From: a bacterium
Lineage (GTDB): Bacteria > SAR324 > XYD2-FULL-50-16
Length of the DNA: 64,000 nucleotides
Reading direction: 5' to 3'
NCBI GenBank assembly: GCA_018829445.1
Contig: JAHJTV010000009.1
Location: 28,967 to 92,966, forward strand
Under the pieces are notes generated by a model. That model saw nothing but the letters and a program-made list of their open reading frames with translations, made no database searches and was not told the origin of the DNA. Numbering within the stretch: position 1 is the stretch's first letter; each line of letters begins with the position of its first letter. Of this stretch, positions 54,831-64,000 are shown piece by piece. The position numbers and the translations under genes are program-made.

Positions 54831-54858
54831 AGCATATAATATTTTTCGGATTTGTCAA
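54831..54858 (-). promoter_or_regulatory. Promoter of the initiator tRNA gene
   Basis: On the minus strand, TTGACA (54853-54858), a 16-base spacer and TATGCT (54831-54836). Transcription would start about 30 bases before the tRNA 5' end. Confidence 0.7.
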
Positions 54859-55095
54859 GTTCCATTTTTAAATAAAACTTGTTTTTCTCATATAGAGTTT
54901 GTTAACATTCTGATGAAATAGCCTATAATATGGAAGCAATAAAAGTGGATCGAAAATGAGGTGATTGAAAGGCTGATGAATAATCAGTAATTTTGTAAAG
55001 TAAATTCAGACGTGCAAGCCGCAAAACCCCATAAGCGCGGCTCTGATGAGTATGATTTTTTGAACAGAAACAGAAACGGAATAAAAGGTAAAAAT

Positions 55096-58000
55096 ATGGA
55101 AGAGACCAAATGTATCTTGACAATCGACCGTAAAAAAGAAGAGTTGTTAAGAGACAAAATCACAGTAATCAACGGGTTGATAGCCGATGATGATACGATT
55201 GCCGATAAACTGGTTGTGGAAAATTTTTCAGAGATCCTGTGCCGACGATTGACTGTGGATTTCTTGCAAAGTCTTACAACCGAAGAAACCTACGCTTATA
55301 TAAAAGATAGGTATGAATTTGTTGAAAAGTCAGCCGCGGAAAAACTGAGCGTATCTGTTTCACCCTACTCACTTGGCTCATCCGGGGAGAGTGGTTCATC
55401 ATTTGTATTAGATATGTTGATTGCGGATCATCCGTTTATCATTGACAGCCTCACCGAATACTTACATGAGAAGAGATTCAGCCTGGGATTGATGTATTAT
55501 GTCGTTCTCAAAATGCGTTTTTCAGGAGGCAACAATGTTGTTTCCATTCAGCATGGAATTGACGACGCTCCGGACAGTTACACCTATGTCTGCTGCATTC
55601 TCAATAATTTTGACGCGACTCAACAGGAACAGCTGCTTAGCGATGTCCAGTCCCTGATGAAGGTAGTAGCCTGCGTTACCGATGATTTTCAAAAAATCTC
55701 CGAGTGTATTGAAGAATACACGGTAAAACCCGACAAAAACGCATCCGAATCCCTCATCGACAGTGAACGTCGACATCTTTTTGCCTGGTTTAATGCCGGG
55801 AACGTGATTTTGCTTGGTGCAGGGGAAGTTGCGGTGGAAGATATTTCACCGGATCTGAGTTGGGATCATATTAAAAACACTTTGGGTTATGTCAATCACA
55901 AAAAAGCTTTGAATGATCCAAAGCTACCAAAGGAGATCGGACGATTTGGCAGGTTTTTTCTTGAGTCTGGATTGAGAATAAACCTGATTGAAACCTCCGA
56001 ACTATCCGTTGTTCATAAGAAGGAGCGTATTCAAATTCTGTTTGGAAGGAAAAAAGACGACAGTGGCAGTTCTAAGATCAGTTTTTTTCAAGTGCTTTTC
56101 ACCAACAAGTCACTCAAAGAGGATGCTCTTTCAATTCCGTTGGCCCGACTGAAAGTAAATTCAATTCTGGATGCTCATTTTGGTCAAGATGGAATCGGCG
56201 GGAGAACCGGCCATCTCAAGAAAATGGCAGTAGATTTCTTCAGCATTATTCCAAAAAGCGAGCTGTTTCGTCTCGACAGGCATGAACTGGAAGCCGTCTA
56301 TAAGCAGTTTCTTTATTTTGGTGATTATCAGCAAACCAAAATCAGCACCTATACGCAACCCGCCAGAAATTATGCCAGAATTACTTTCTGCCTGCCGCAT
56401 AATCGCTTCAGCCCCAGTATTTTCGAACGGATTAATAAGATATTGGCAAATCATCTTGGCGTCGAATCTGAAATGAAATACTGGTTCCCAATAGGGAGAA
56501 ACACTTATACTCATCATGTTTTCTGGTTTCCCAAGGGTCATCCGCAGATGTCCAAAGTTGATATCACGCTGATTGAACAGGAAGTAGCCAGATTGACCAT
56601 GGGATGGGAAGAGGAGTTCCAGGCTAAATTGAGCAACCTGGGGCAGGAGGGAACGAGGATTTCTCCGGCGAAGTATGCCGGAGTGTTTGGTGTTTTTTAC
56701 CAGGCGGTTTCTTCTCCCAGTGATGCGATTACAGATATTGCGTTCTTAGAGGAGTTATTGTGCACCGGGCGTGATCAGGTGGATTTGAGGTATTCAGCTG
56801 GAAAGGAGGAATCGATTATCTATATTTTCTCCAATAAGGTCTACCACCTCACCGAGATTATGCCTTACATGCAAAATCTTTCCCTGACAGTGTACGATGA
56901 GAATACCTACAACCTTAAGATTGAAGATCAGCAGGTTTATATCTACACCTACTATGTGATGAATCTGAGTCCTCTGGAAGAATCATTTCCAGGGTTCAAG
57001 GAAAATCTCTGTGATCTTCTCCTGGCTGTATTGGAGGATAGAACCGAGGATGATGTTTTAAATGGACTTTCTCTCTTTGCCGGGTTGAATCGCGAAGAGA
57101 TAAATCTGTTTATTCTCTACAGGAACTATTATTGGCAGATTGGGGCACCTTATCTGCCAATCAACAAGGGTTTTCTTGATAATCCGGCGGTAATGATTGC
57201 TTTACGGGATTATTTTTATACCAAGTTTAAACCGGATAATGGCGGTAAACCACTATCAGCCAGCCAGCTTGATGATTGGAAAAAACAGGTATTCAAAACC
57301 ATTCTTGAGGTAAAAACGGTTGCGGAGGATGTCATCTTCAAGACAATCTTCAATTTGATGGAGGCAACCATCAGAACCAACTTCTTTAATGTTGATGAAA
57401 GATCGACAATGGCCATCAAGGTCAGAAGTGCCGAAGTCAAACAAATGCCTGTTCCCAAGCCGTTGTATGAGATCTATGTTCACGGGACTCATGTCGAAGG
57501 GATTCACCTGCGGGGAGCCATGATTGCCAGGGGAGGTTTGAGACATTCGGACCGCCATGATGATTTCAGAACCGAGATTCTGGGACTGATGAACACTCAG
57601 ATGTTAAAAAACGTTGTCATTGTGCCGGAAGGATCAAAGGGGGGATTCATAACAAAAAGACATTTGAACGATCCCCAGGAGAGAAGGGAAGACGCTGTTA
57701 TGCAATATAAGCGCTATATCAATTCTCTTTTATCCCTGACTGACAATATCGTAGAAGGCAATGTTGTGCCGGCAGAAGGAATCGTTCGTTATGACGGTGA
57801 TGATCCGTACTTTGTAGTTGCAGCTGATAAGGGAACAGCTACCTACTCCGATACCGCAAATGAAATCAGTATCTCAAGAAACTTCTGGCTGGGTGATGCT
57901 TTTGCTTCGGGTGGCAAACACGGTTATGATCACAAGGGAATGGCCATTACAGCCCGTGGAGCCTGGGAGGGTGTGAAATTCCATTTTCTTGAAGAAGGAA

Positions 58001-59919
58001 TTGATATCCAAACAACGGATTTTACTGTGGTCGGAATTGGAGATATGAGCGGAGACGTGTTTGGAAACGGGATGTTACTGAGCAAGCATATTCGTCTGGT
58101 GGGAGCTTTTAATCATATCCATGTCTTTGTTGATCCGGAGCCGGATGCAGCTGTTACCTGGGAGGAACGTAAGCGACTTTTTGATCTGCCGAGATCAACC
58201 TGGATGGATTACAACCAGGATCTTATCAGCAAGGGGGGAGGCATCTTTGAGAGGAGTGCCAAGACGATTCCATTGACGCCTGAAATGAAAAGTTTGCTGG
58301 GAGTAACACTTGAAGCAGTCTCGGGAGAAGAGCTCATCAAACTGTTGCTTCTGTCAAAGGTTGATCTTTTATGGAATGGGGGAATTGGAACCTATGTTAA
58401 AGCCTCTACAGAAACTGCACACCAGGTTGGAGATGCCGCCAATGATGCGGTCCGTGTTAATGCTGTTCAATTGAAAGTAAAGGCAATCGGGGAAGGTGGA
58501 AACCTGGGGTTAACCCAATCGGCTCGATTAGAAGCAGCAGCAAAAGGGATAAAACTGAATACCGACGCTATCGATAACTCGGGCGGTGTTGACACCTCTG
58601 ATCATGAAGTAAATCTAAAAATTCTGATGAGTTCCCTGATAGAGCAAGGGCAGATTGCTTCTGTTGATGAGAGGAATATCCTGCTGGAAGAGTTGACGGA
58701 TGACATCGCGGAACTGGTGCTGGCAGATAACAGGGGACAAAGTCAGGTTATCAGCATGGATAAGATCCGCTCCAAAAAAGATATCAAGCAGTTCCAGGAC
58801 TTGATCCGAATCCTCTCCGAAAAAGGGACTCTAAATACGGGAACCGAAAAACTATCTTCTGCTGAGCAGCTTGAGAATTACTATAAAAACGGAATGGGGA
58901 TTCCACGTCCTGATTTGGCCATTTTGTTAAGCTATACAAAAATGCTCTTCTATAAGGAGATTGTGGATTCTGACTTATTGGATGATCCTTATCTTGAGGA
59001 TGTCTACTATAGTTATTTTCCAAAATCCTTCAAAGAAAAGTATGATATCACAAAGGTTGAACATCCTTTGAAGAAGGAGATCATTGGTACTGTGCTGGTT
59101 AACAGGGCAGTTAACCAGGCGGGGATCTCCATTCTGCCTCAAGTGTTTTCAATAATGGATACCAATGCTCCCAGCATCATCATTGCGTACACTATAATTG
59201 ACCAGGTTTTTCAACTGGGCACTTTGAGAAAGCAAATCATGGCAGAACTAAAAACCAGTGATCTCAATCAAGCTTATTTGCTGAAGATCAAACTGGAACA
59301 GTTTATAACCGAAATTTTAATCTGGATGTTGTTCACTTATGATGAGGCTCAAATAAAGTTTTCGCTGGGGAAGAACTTTATTAATTCCATTGATGAGTAT
59401 AAAAATGCTCTGGAAGATTCTCTCGATCCCGAAGAGCAGCAACAATTGGACTCAACGATCGAAAACTTTGTATCACAAGGTATCTCGCCTGAATTGGCAA
59501 AAGAGATAGCTATGCTGGATTTTATGAGAAACGGCTTTGAGACGATTGCGCTGGCTCAAAAAGCGGAAATACCACTTGAAGCGGCAGTTACCCTTTCCAA
59601 AGGAACTGATACCATGTTCCATTTTCAGGTGCTGCACAGTAGAATTATGTCAATGAGACTTGACTCAATCTGGTCTAAAAGGCACAGGGGGTTACTGATA
59701 AAGCAGTTGCAGTCGATGAAGCTGGAAGTCTCTGAAATAATTATTTCCCGCTATGCAGGAACGGTTGATTTTGACGATAAACTGGCACTGTTCATGAAGG
59801 AAAATAAAGCGAGCTTCAAGCAATTCCAGATTGAATACCACCAGATTGTCAACGGTGGAACAGTGGAACTCAGCGGAATTACCATTCTAATTGATCGAAT
59901 CAAATGGTTGATTTCATAA
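55096..59919 (+). CDS. NAD-specific glutamate dehydrogenase, large (GDH-180) type
   Basis: 1607 residues from the ATG at 55096, which has AAAGG upstream; the frame is open to a GTG at 55012 but that adds 28 residues unlike the family start. The N-terminal ~700 residues are ACT-like and helical regulatory segments. The catalytic part (about 790-1200) carries RGGLRHSDRHDDFRTEILGL, the lysine segment PEGSKGGF (about 845), and the NAD-domain segments GIGDMSGDVFGNGM and WNGGIGTYVKA. A ~400-residue C-terminal extension follows. It deaminates glutamate to 2-oxoglutarate with NAD, mainly for catabolism, and large forms are usually allosteric. A terminator follows 30 bases after the stop. Confidence 0.95.
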   Translation: MEETKCILTIDRKKEELLRDKITVINGLIADDDTIADKLVVENFSEILCRRLTVDFLQSLTTEETYAYIKDRYEFVEKSAAEKLSVSVSPYSLGSSGESGSSFVLDMLIADHPFIIDSLTEYLHEKRFSLGLMYYVVLKMRFSGGNNVVSIQHGIDDAPDSYTYVCCILNNFDATQQEQLLSDVQSLMKVVACVTDDFQKISECIEEYTVKPDKNASESLIDSERRHLFAWFNAGNVILLGAGEVAVEDISPDLSWDHIKNTLGYVNHKKALNDPKLPKEIGRFGRFFLESGLRINLIETSELSVVHKKERIQILFGRKKDDSGSSKISFFQVLFTNKSLKEDALSIPLARLKVNSILDAHFGQDGIGGRTGHLKKMAVDFFSIIPKSELFRLDRHELEAVYKQFLYFGDYQQTKISTYTQPARNYARITFCLPHNRFSPSIFERINKILANHLGVESEMKYWFPIGRNTYTHHVFWFPKGHPQMSKVDITLIEQEVARLTMGWEEEFQAKLSNLGQEGTRISPAKYAGVFGVFYQAVSSPSDAITDIAFLEELLCTGRDQVDLRYSAGKEESIIYIFSNKVYHLTEIMPYMQNLSLTVYDENTYNLKIEDQQVYIYTYYVMNLSPLEESFPGFKENLCDLLLAVLEDRTEDDVLNGLSLFAGLNREEINLFILYRNYYWQIGAPYLPINKGFLDNPAVMIALRDYFYTKFKPDNGGKPLSASQLDDWKKQVFKTILEVKTVAEDVIFKTIFNLMEATIRTNFFNVDERSTMAIKVRSAEVKQMPVPKPLYEIYVHGTHVEGIHLRGAMIARGGLRHSDRHDDFRTEILGLMNTQMLKNVVIVPEGSKGGFITKRHLNDPQERREDAVMQYKRYINSLLSLTDNIVEGNVVPAEGIVRYDGDDPYFVVAADKGTATYSDTANEISISRNFWLGDAFASGGKHGYDHKGMAITARGAWEGVKFHFLEEGIDIQTTDFTVVGIGDMSGDVFGNGMLLSKHIRLVGAFNHIHVFVDPEPDAAVTWEERKRLFDLPRSTWMDYNQDLISKGGGIFERSAKTIPLTPEMKSLLGVTLEAVSGEELIKLLLLSKVDLLWNGGIGTYVKASTETAHQVGDAANDAVRVNAVQLKVKAIGEGGNLGLTQSARLEAAAKGIKLNTDAIDNSGGVDTSDHEVNLKILMSSLIEQGQIASVDERNILLEELTDDIAELVLADNRGQSQVISMDKIRSKKDIKQFQDLIRILSEKGTLNTGTEKLSSAEQLENYYKNGMGIPRPDLAILLSYTKMLFYKEIVDSDLLDDPYLEDVYYSYFPKSFKEKYDITKVEHPLKKEIIGTVLVNRAVNQAGISILPQVFSIMDTNAPSIIIAYTIIDQVFQLGTLRKQIMAELKTSDLNQAYLLKIKLEQFITEILIWMLFTYDEAQIKFSLGKNFINSIDEYKNALEDSLDPEEQQQLDSTIENFVSQGISPELAKEIAMLDFMRNGFETIALAQKAEIPLEAAVTLSKGTDTMFHFQVLHSRIMSMRLDSIWSKRHRGLLIKQLQSMKLEVSEIIISRYAGTVDFDDKLALFMKENKASFKQFQIEYHQIVNGGTVELSGITILIDRIKWLIS

Positions 59920-59948
59920 TTTCTTAACTCGTCTGTTTTGCTACAATT

Positions 59949-59989
59949 CCCCCCTTGGAGATCTTCAAGGGGGGAGCCTTTTTTATTTT
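59949..59989 (+). terminator. Rho-independent terminator of the glutamate dehydrogenase gene
   Basis: CCCCCCTTG (59949-59957) and CAAGGGGGG (59966-59974) form a perfect 9-bp GC-rich stem, followed by a T-rich tract (59979-59989). It ends only eight bases before the ATG of the next gene. Confidence 0.9.
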
Positions 59990-59996
59990 AAACCTT

Positions 59997-60395
59997 ATGA
60001 GTTTATACAGGATTTTTTTCCCCCTTGAATCCAGGAGTTTGTGGGGAAAACGCTGGTTAAATGTTGTCTTCAGGAGCCTTCATCTTTGCAGCATAGGGAT
60101 CTATACGGGCGGCGTCTTCTTTGATATCTCTTCGGAACTGGTGATGCCGTCTTATATCATTGCTGCACTTTCCGGCTTGGCGATCATGGCTATGGATCTT
60201 TATAGCAATGGAAAATGGATTTTTCAAAATCGTGGCTTGTTTATTGTCATCAAGATTGTTTTACTTGGAGTTCTTCCTCACCTCGGCAGCTATACAAGAT
60301 GGGGAGTGCTGGGGATCATAATCTTCTCCAGCTATATCTCCCATGCAACAGCAGATGTCCGCTATTTCTCGGTTTTTCACAGGAAACGAATTTAG
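59997..60395 (+). CDS. Small integral membrane protein, function unknown
   Basis: 132 residues from the ATG at 59997; a TTG at 59955 would place the start inside the terminator hairpin. Three to four membrane segments (HLCSIGIYTGGVFFDI, YIIAALSGLAIMAMDLY, LFIVIKIVLLGVLPHLG, GVLGIIIFSSYISHA). No family name could be assigned. No ribosome binding site is visible between terminator and ATG, so it depends on read-through or a promoter inside the upstream gene. Its end overlaps the convergent glycerate kinase gene by four bases. Confidence 0.7.
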   Translation: MSLYRIFFPLESRSLWGKRWLNVVFRSLHLCSIGIYTGGVFFDISSELVMPSYIIAALSGLAIMAMDLYSNGKWIFQNRGLFIVIKIVLLGVLPHLGSYTRWGVLGIIIFSSYISHATADVRYFSVFHRKRI

Positions 60396-61540
60396 GGCCC
60401 TGCACCTTTGCTACCGGATATAAAACATCGTAAAGCCTCTCCGGTGGTTGTTTGCAGATAGTCCCTGACGTTTTCGATTGCCTTGCCCAGGGAAACCGGA
60501 CCCGGGCAGATTGAAAATATAGCCGTGAAACCCGCCTTGTGGAGTTCATTGAGATTCAAACTTCGAGACCCTGCAAAAGCGATGCAGGGGATTCCCCTTT
60601 TTTGCGCCCTTTTGGCAACGGCTGCCGGAGCCTTCCCAAAAACAGTTTGTTCGTCGATCTGTCCTTCTGCGGTGATCACCAGATCACACCCTTCCAAAGC
60701 GGTGTCTATTTCCATCAGATCCAGAACAACATCGGCTCCCGGTCGGAGTTTTGCCCCCAGAAACGAATACAGTCCGGCTCCCAGACCGCCTGCTGCACCA
60801 CCACCTGTTAGCTTATGGGTATTTATTTTTAGTTCACTTTGAATCAAATCTGCAATGTTCTCCAATCCCTGTTCCAGAAGCTTTACTTCTGCAGCTGAAG
60901 CTCCTTTTTGGGGGGCATAAACAGACGCCGCACCTTTATTACCCAACAGGACATTGGAAACATCACAGATTGCCTCGATCGATGTTTGGTGAACTCTTTT
61001 ATCCAGACGTGAGATGTCAAGTGCCCGAATATCTTTGAGTGTTTCACCTGTCGGTTTAATAGTTAGATTGTTCTTATCTCTGAAATCCACACCAAGGGCA
61101 GACGCCATTCCACAACCGCCGTCATTGGTCGCACTTCCTCCCAGCCCCACCAGGATTTTTCTGACATTCAGATCCAGGGCAGCCCTGATCAAATCGCCGG
61201 TTCCAGCCGTTGAAGTCTTCATGGGATTTCTGTCATCCAGGTGTAATAACCTGAGTCCACTGGCTGATGCCATTTCAATAATTGCCGTCTCCTTTTTTGG
61301 GAGATAACAGAAATCGGCAGATATTTCTCGCAGCAGGGGATCTCTCACAACACAACTGATTTTTTCACCGTTCATGGAATGAAGAGCAATGTCCACTAAT
61401 CCGTCGCCACCATCGGCTATGGGGATTTTTATCGTTTCACAATCCTGCATAACATTGCGTATCCCCTGTTCTATTACAATTGCAGCTTCTACAGCAGAAA
61501 TGCTGTCTTTAAATGCATTGGGAGCAATCACTATTTTCAC
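60392..61540 (-). CDS. Glycerate kinase (type I, GarK/GlxK family)
   Basis: 382 residues, GTG start with AAGGAAG upstream. Family signatures: KIVIAPNAFKDSISAVEAA at the N-terminus, PIADGGDGLVDIAL, STAGTGDLI, and VGLGGSATNDGGCGMASALG. It phosphorylates D-glycerate to 2-phosphoglycerate, feeding glyoxylate or serine breakdown into glycolysis. A tandem TTGACA at about 61670-61700 on the minus strand hints at a promoter, without a good -10. It overlaps the convergent membrane gene by four bases. Confidence 0.94.
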   Translation of the reverse strand: MKIVIAPNAFKDSISAVEAAIVIEQGIRNVMQDCETIKIPIADGGDGLVDIALHSMNGEKISCVVRDPLLREISADFCYLPKKETAIIEMASASGLRLLHLDDRNPMKTSTAGTGDLIRAALDLNVRKILVGLGGSATNDGGCGMASALGVDFRDKNNLTIKPTGETLKDIRALDISRLDKRVHQTSIEAICDVSNVLLGNKGAASVYAPQKGASAAEVKLLEQGLENIADLIQSELKINTHKLTGGGAAGGLGAGLYSFLGAKLRPGADVVLDLMEIDTALEGCDLVITAEGQIDEQTVFGKAPAAVAKRAQKRGIPCIAFAGSRSLNLNELHKAGFTAIFSICPGPVSLGKAIENVRDYLQTTTGEALRCFISGSKGAGP

Positions 61541-61894
61541 TTCTATCTTCCTTGGTTTTTTGATTTCGCCTGAAATTGTAACTTTAGTTGTTTAAGGCTC
61601 CGTTTACTCTGTTTGCTCATGGTCTCTATATTTTTCCTATCAATGTAAGGGTATTGAGCACTTACGAACAAATACTTTGTCAATAGTTACCACTTGTCAA
61701 CGCGTTAAGGATATCGGATTCTTCTTGTTTTCCGGTTCTGTTTTAGGGAGTATATAAAAAACGGGTTTAAAATGCCAATGATTCCTGAAATATTAGACCT
61801 ACCCGATCACCGAGGTGTTTGTTTCTAAATCCTCAGAAGCAATAACAGCGTCGTTTGATTTTCAACTGATTCAACTTTCATGAAGGAGCAGAAG
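61541..61894. other. Divergent intergenic region, glycerate kinase / aldo-keto reductase
   Basis: About 350 bases. Two TTGTCAA/TTGACA-like motifs facing the kinase lie at 61678-61700. No other signal was seen. Confidence 0.4.
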
Positions 61895-62890
61895 ATGATC
61901 TCAGAAACCAGATACGATAACATGAAATACAATCACTGTGGACAAAGCGGTTTAAAGCTTCCGGCAGTTTCTCTCGGTTTGTGGCATAACTGGGGAGATA
62001 ACGATTCCTTTGAAATGGCGACTCAAATGGTTTTAAAGGCATTTAACCTGGGGATAACCCATTTTGACCTGGCCAATAACTATGGCCCGCCACCGGGAGC
62101 AGCGGAGAGAAATTTCGGGAGAATCCTCAAAAAACAGCTAGGCAGTTACAGGGATGAACTGATCATTTCATCCAAGGCTGGCTATGATATGTGGTCGGGG
62201 CCTTATGGTAACTGGGGATCAAGGAAGTCATTGCTTGCCAGCCTGGATCAGAGTCTAAAACGGATAGGCATCGATTATGTTGATATTTTTTACCATCATC
62301 GACCTGATCCCGAAACTCCCCTAGAAGAAACCATGATGGCGCTGGATCAGGCAGTAAAAAGCGGGAAAGCCCTCTACGTTGGAGTGTCGCGATATTCTCC
62401 CCTGCAGACAAAAAAGGCGGCATCCATTTTAAAAAGCCAGGGAACACCGTTTATCATCCACCAACCACGCTATAATCTCTTTGAGCGAGAGCCGGAAAAT
62501 GGTTTATTTGAAACATTAACCGAAGAGAGGATCGGTTGCATTGTTTTTTCACCTTTAGCCCAGGGATTACTCACCGCCAAGTACCTAAGTGGAATTCCCG
62601 CTGATTCACGGGCATCAAAACCGGGTCAATTCTTAACAACTGATTCAATTACCAGTGAAAAACTCGATATAGTGAAACGATTGAACCAAATAGCTTTGGT
62701 CAGAGATCAATCACTGGCCCAGATGTCAATACAGTGGGTTCTGAGACAGGAGGCAGTAACCTCTGCTCTGATAGGTGCCAGTAAGCCGACACAGGTGGAG
62801 GAGATTGTCAGGATTCTAGACTATCCGGAGTTCACTCAGGAGGAATTAAAACAGATCGATGATATTGTTCCTTGTCTCGTGGAAACTTGA
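61895..62890 (+). CDS. gpr: Aldo/keto reductase, YghZ/L-glyceraldehyde-3-phosphate reductase type
   Basis: 331 residues from the ATG at 61895; AAGGAG lies six bases upstream, which favours it over the ATG at 61880. The catalytic tetrad is Asp58 and Tyr63 (HFDLANNYGPPPGAAE), Lys94 (IISSKAGYDMW) and His134 (FYHHRPD). The segments GGSRK-like NWGSRKSLLASLDQSLKRIG and FSPLAQGLLTAKYLSGIP closely follow E. coli YghZ. It reduces small phosphorylated or toxic aldehydes (L-GAP, methylglyoxal) with NADPH. Near the glycerate kinase, it may belong to three-carbon metabolism. Confidence 0.92.
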   Translation: MISETRYDNMKYNHCGQSGLKLPAVSLGLWHNWGDNDSFEMATQMVLKAFNLGITHFDLANNYGPPPGAAERNFGRILKKQLGSYRDELIISSKAGYDMWSGPYGNWGSRKSLLASLDQSLKRIGIDYVDIFYHHRPDPETPLEETMMALDQAVKSGKALYVGVSRYSPLQTKKAASILKSQGTPFIIHQPRYNLFEREPENGLFETLTEERIGCIVFSPLAQGLLTAKYLSGIPADSRASKPGQFLTTDSITSEKLDIVKRLNQIALVRDQSLAQMSIQWVLRQEAVTSALIGASKPTQVEEIVRILDYPEFTQEELKQIDDIVPCLVET

Positions 62891-63028
62891 GAGTTCCAAC
62901 AAATTAAATAAGCAGAAAACTCCCGGCTTAGCTTTGACTCCTTTTTATTAACTTCAGGAAAAGAGAGGAAAGCATAAAATCACTATTGTGGATCAAATTA
63001 AAGAAGTTTTTTTATTGGAAATCAAAAT

Positions 63029-63056
63029 AAGGAACCAAAAACAGTCTTGGTCCCTT
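63029..63056 (-). terminator. Terminator-like hairpin for the broken small gene
   Basis: On the minus strand AAGGGACCAA (63047-63056) pairs with TTGGTTCCTT (63029-63038), one G:U pair, followed by a T-rich stretch. It lies ~35 bases beyond the stop of the frameshifted gene. Confidence 0.5.
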
Positions 63057-63091
63057 TATTCAGGTTATTCATACTCTCAACAGGCAGCAAA

Positions 63092-63428
63092 TCAATCAAC
63101 GCGCCACCTCAGAAATTTGATTTCCAACCCGAACGAGAATCCTGGCTCTGTTTTTTTACCAGTACATTCGCCGCCACACAACCGCCATCTTATTGTGGTA
63201 ATATCAAAAAAAAAGATGGATCGGGCTGAAACCTCAATTGTATCCCCCTCTTGTGGCTGGCAGTCACAGGGAATATCGAAGGAAAACGGATCAATCGATG
63301 CTCCTGCGCCACTCTGGTTAGTGATTGTGCAGGTTCTGTTCTCAATGGAACCTCTGCTGGAGTTGGGTAGTTCCAAAAATCGGGGTAACTCCTCCGCTGA
63401 TTGTATAACCATCAAAAGTTAATCCCAT
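63092..63428 (-). pseudogene. Frameshifted small gene with strong ribosome binding site
   Basis: An ATG at 63428 is preceded by AGGAGG (11 bases upstream) and reads MGLTFDGYTISGGVTPIFG, but the frame stops after 28 codons (FH then TGA). The overlapping second frame continues as LPNSSRGSIENRTCTITNQ, then FDIPCDCQPQEGDTIEVSA, and ends at 63092. Joined by one frame change between about 63378 and 63366 they give a protein of ~110 residues with three or four cysteines. A terminator-like hairpin follows. The family is unknown; it could be a decayed gene, a programmed frameshift or an assembly error. Confidence 0.55.
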
Positions 63429-64000
63429 AATAACAGTATCCTCCTACTAAAAACGCCGACTTGTATCGGCTGATTAATTGTGGAAAATAACATTGAGAAC
63501 CCATACCGGTTGAACGCTACACGACCTTGTAAATATTGTCAAATTATTCTAAGAATCATGGAACTTCACATAATCGCTATTATTCGATGGAAACAGATAG
63601 CAAGATAATCGGATTCTATGAAATGCGGAAAAGAGGACGCTGTGTACAATTCTTACAAACTTTTGTCATCCGGGTGTTGGTTCTTTCACCAATTTCGGCA
63701 TTTTATATACTTTGATGCAATGTCTCCAAACTCAGAAAAACTCAACGTTGTATACTTAGTCAACAACGTTATATATAGAATCAGAGGTAAGACACACTCC
63801 ACCATCAGATACCATACATCACTACTGTCCGGTTAAAAAATGAAATATTTCTTATAAAGAACTATCATTGTTGACTTAGCAAGCTTTTTTCTTGTCCGTC
63901 GACTTGAATTTTTTTGAATTTCCCGTCGTTATGTAAATTTTATCGGGCATAACGATGTATGCAGGGAAGACGATATTTTCACAGATCTTGGATCATGCAC
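63429..64000. other. Terminal non-coding stretch
   Basis: About 570 bases with no credible gene (a 72-codon frame at 63618-63836 has no ribosome binding site). An inverted repeat TCGTTATG (63926-63933)/CATAACGA (63948-63955) and a palindrome AACGTT repeated at about 63742 and 63767 are present. Confidence 0.4.

Noticed and set aside
62988-63422. 144-codon plus-strand frame near the right end
   Set aside because: It lies opposite the minus-strand gene that has AGGAGG, an ATG and a terminator; the plus-strand product has no protein-like pattern.

Overview
The window reads as a chromosomal segment of a Gram-negative, probably anaerobic bacterium. It has outer-membrane barrel proteins, lipoproteins and signal peptides. 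It also has a large tandem acyl-CoA dehydratase activase, a multi-cluster ferredoxin-type protein, a bacteriohemerythrin fusion, CoA-transferase/crotonase enzymes and a ~180 kDa-type NAD-glutamate dehydrogenase. Moderate GC, many stand-alone signalling proteins and this gene mix fit Desulfobacterota, but that assignment is inference: no rRNA or other phylogenetic marker beyond valS is present.

Layout. 1-3 kb (minus strand): a partner-switching module made of a SpoIIE-type phosphatase, an RsbW-like kinase, a STAS antagonist and a truncated GAF protein, divergent from an atypical histidine kinase (3.3-4.7 kb). 5.2-10.8 kb: an AraC-type regulator, then a CaiB/BaiF CoA-transferase, a crotonase-fold protein and a porin-like protein; the gap at 6.2-7.0 kb holds a non-coding element with terminal inverted repeats. 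10.8-14.6 kb: valS and a class I aminotransferase, 2 nt apart. 15-19.4 kb: a small acidic protein, a sugar kinase, a D-amino acid aminotransferase, a YkgJ-type Cys-cluster protein and a nitrilase-family amidase. 19.6-21.4 kb: a stand-alone glycogen-binding (CBM48-like) protein and a glycosyltransferase behind a near-consensus promoter. 21.5-28 kb: an MscS channel, a fusion of metallo-beta-lactamase, two cyclic-nucleotide-binding domains and hemerythrin, and a methyltransferase/ATP-grasp ligase fusion. 28-30.4 kb: two small proteins and a REP-like repeat cluster. 30.4-34.4 kb: Hsp20, a UPF0316 membrane protein, a GPH-type sugar symporter and a membrane-anchored beta-propeller glycosidase.

34.87-37.52 kb is the relic of a type I restriction-modification locus in the order hsdM, DUF1016 nuclease, hsdS, rhuM, hsdR. 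Every R-M gene is truncated or frameshifted; only the DUF1016/PDDEXK gene is intact. 37.7-41.1 kb: a tyrosine phosphatase, a penicillin-acylase-family hydrolase without signal peptide, and a cold-shock protein with a symmetric terminator. 41.2-43.8 kb (minus): three envelope proteins. 44-48.5 kb: a hypothetical, glyoxalase I, a hybrid-PAS histidine kinase and a Mut7-C protein. 48.5-54.1 kb (minus): the 1411-residue dehydratase activase preceded by an Fe-S protein. 54.7 kb: initiator tRNA. 55.1-62.9 kb: glutamate dehydrogenase, a small membrane protein, glycerate kinase and an aldo/keto reductase. 63.1-63.4 kb: a small gene with a strong ribosome binding site but a broken frame.

No CRISPR array, rRNA, intact transposase or integrase was found. 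The less ordinary material is the decayed R-M island with its surviving nuclease gene, the repeat-bounded element at 6.6-6.85 kb, the two large fusion proteins, and two promoters sharing an identical 16-bp core.
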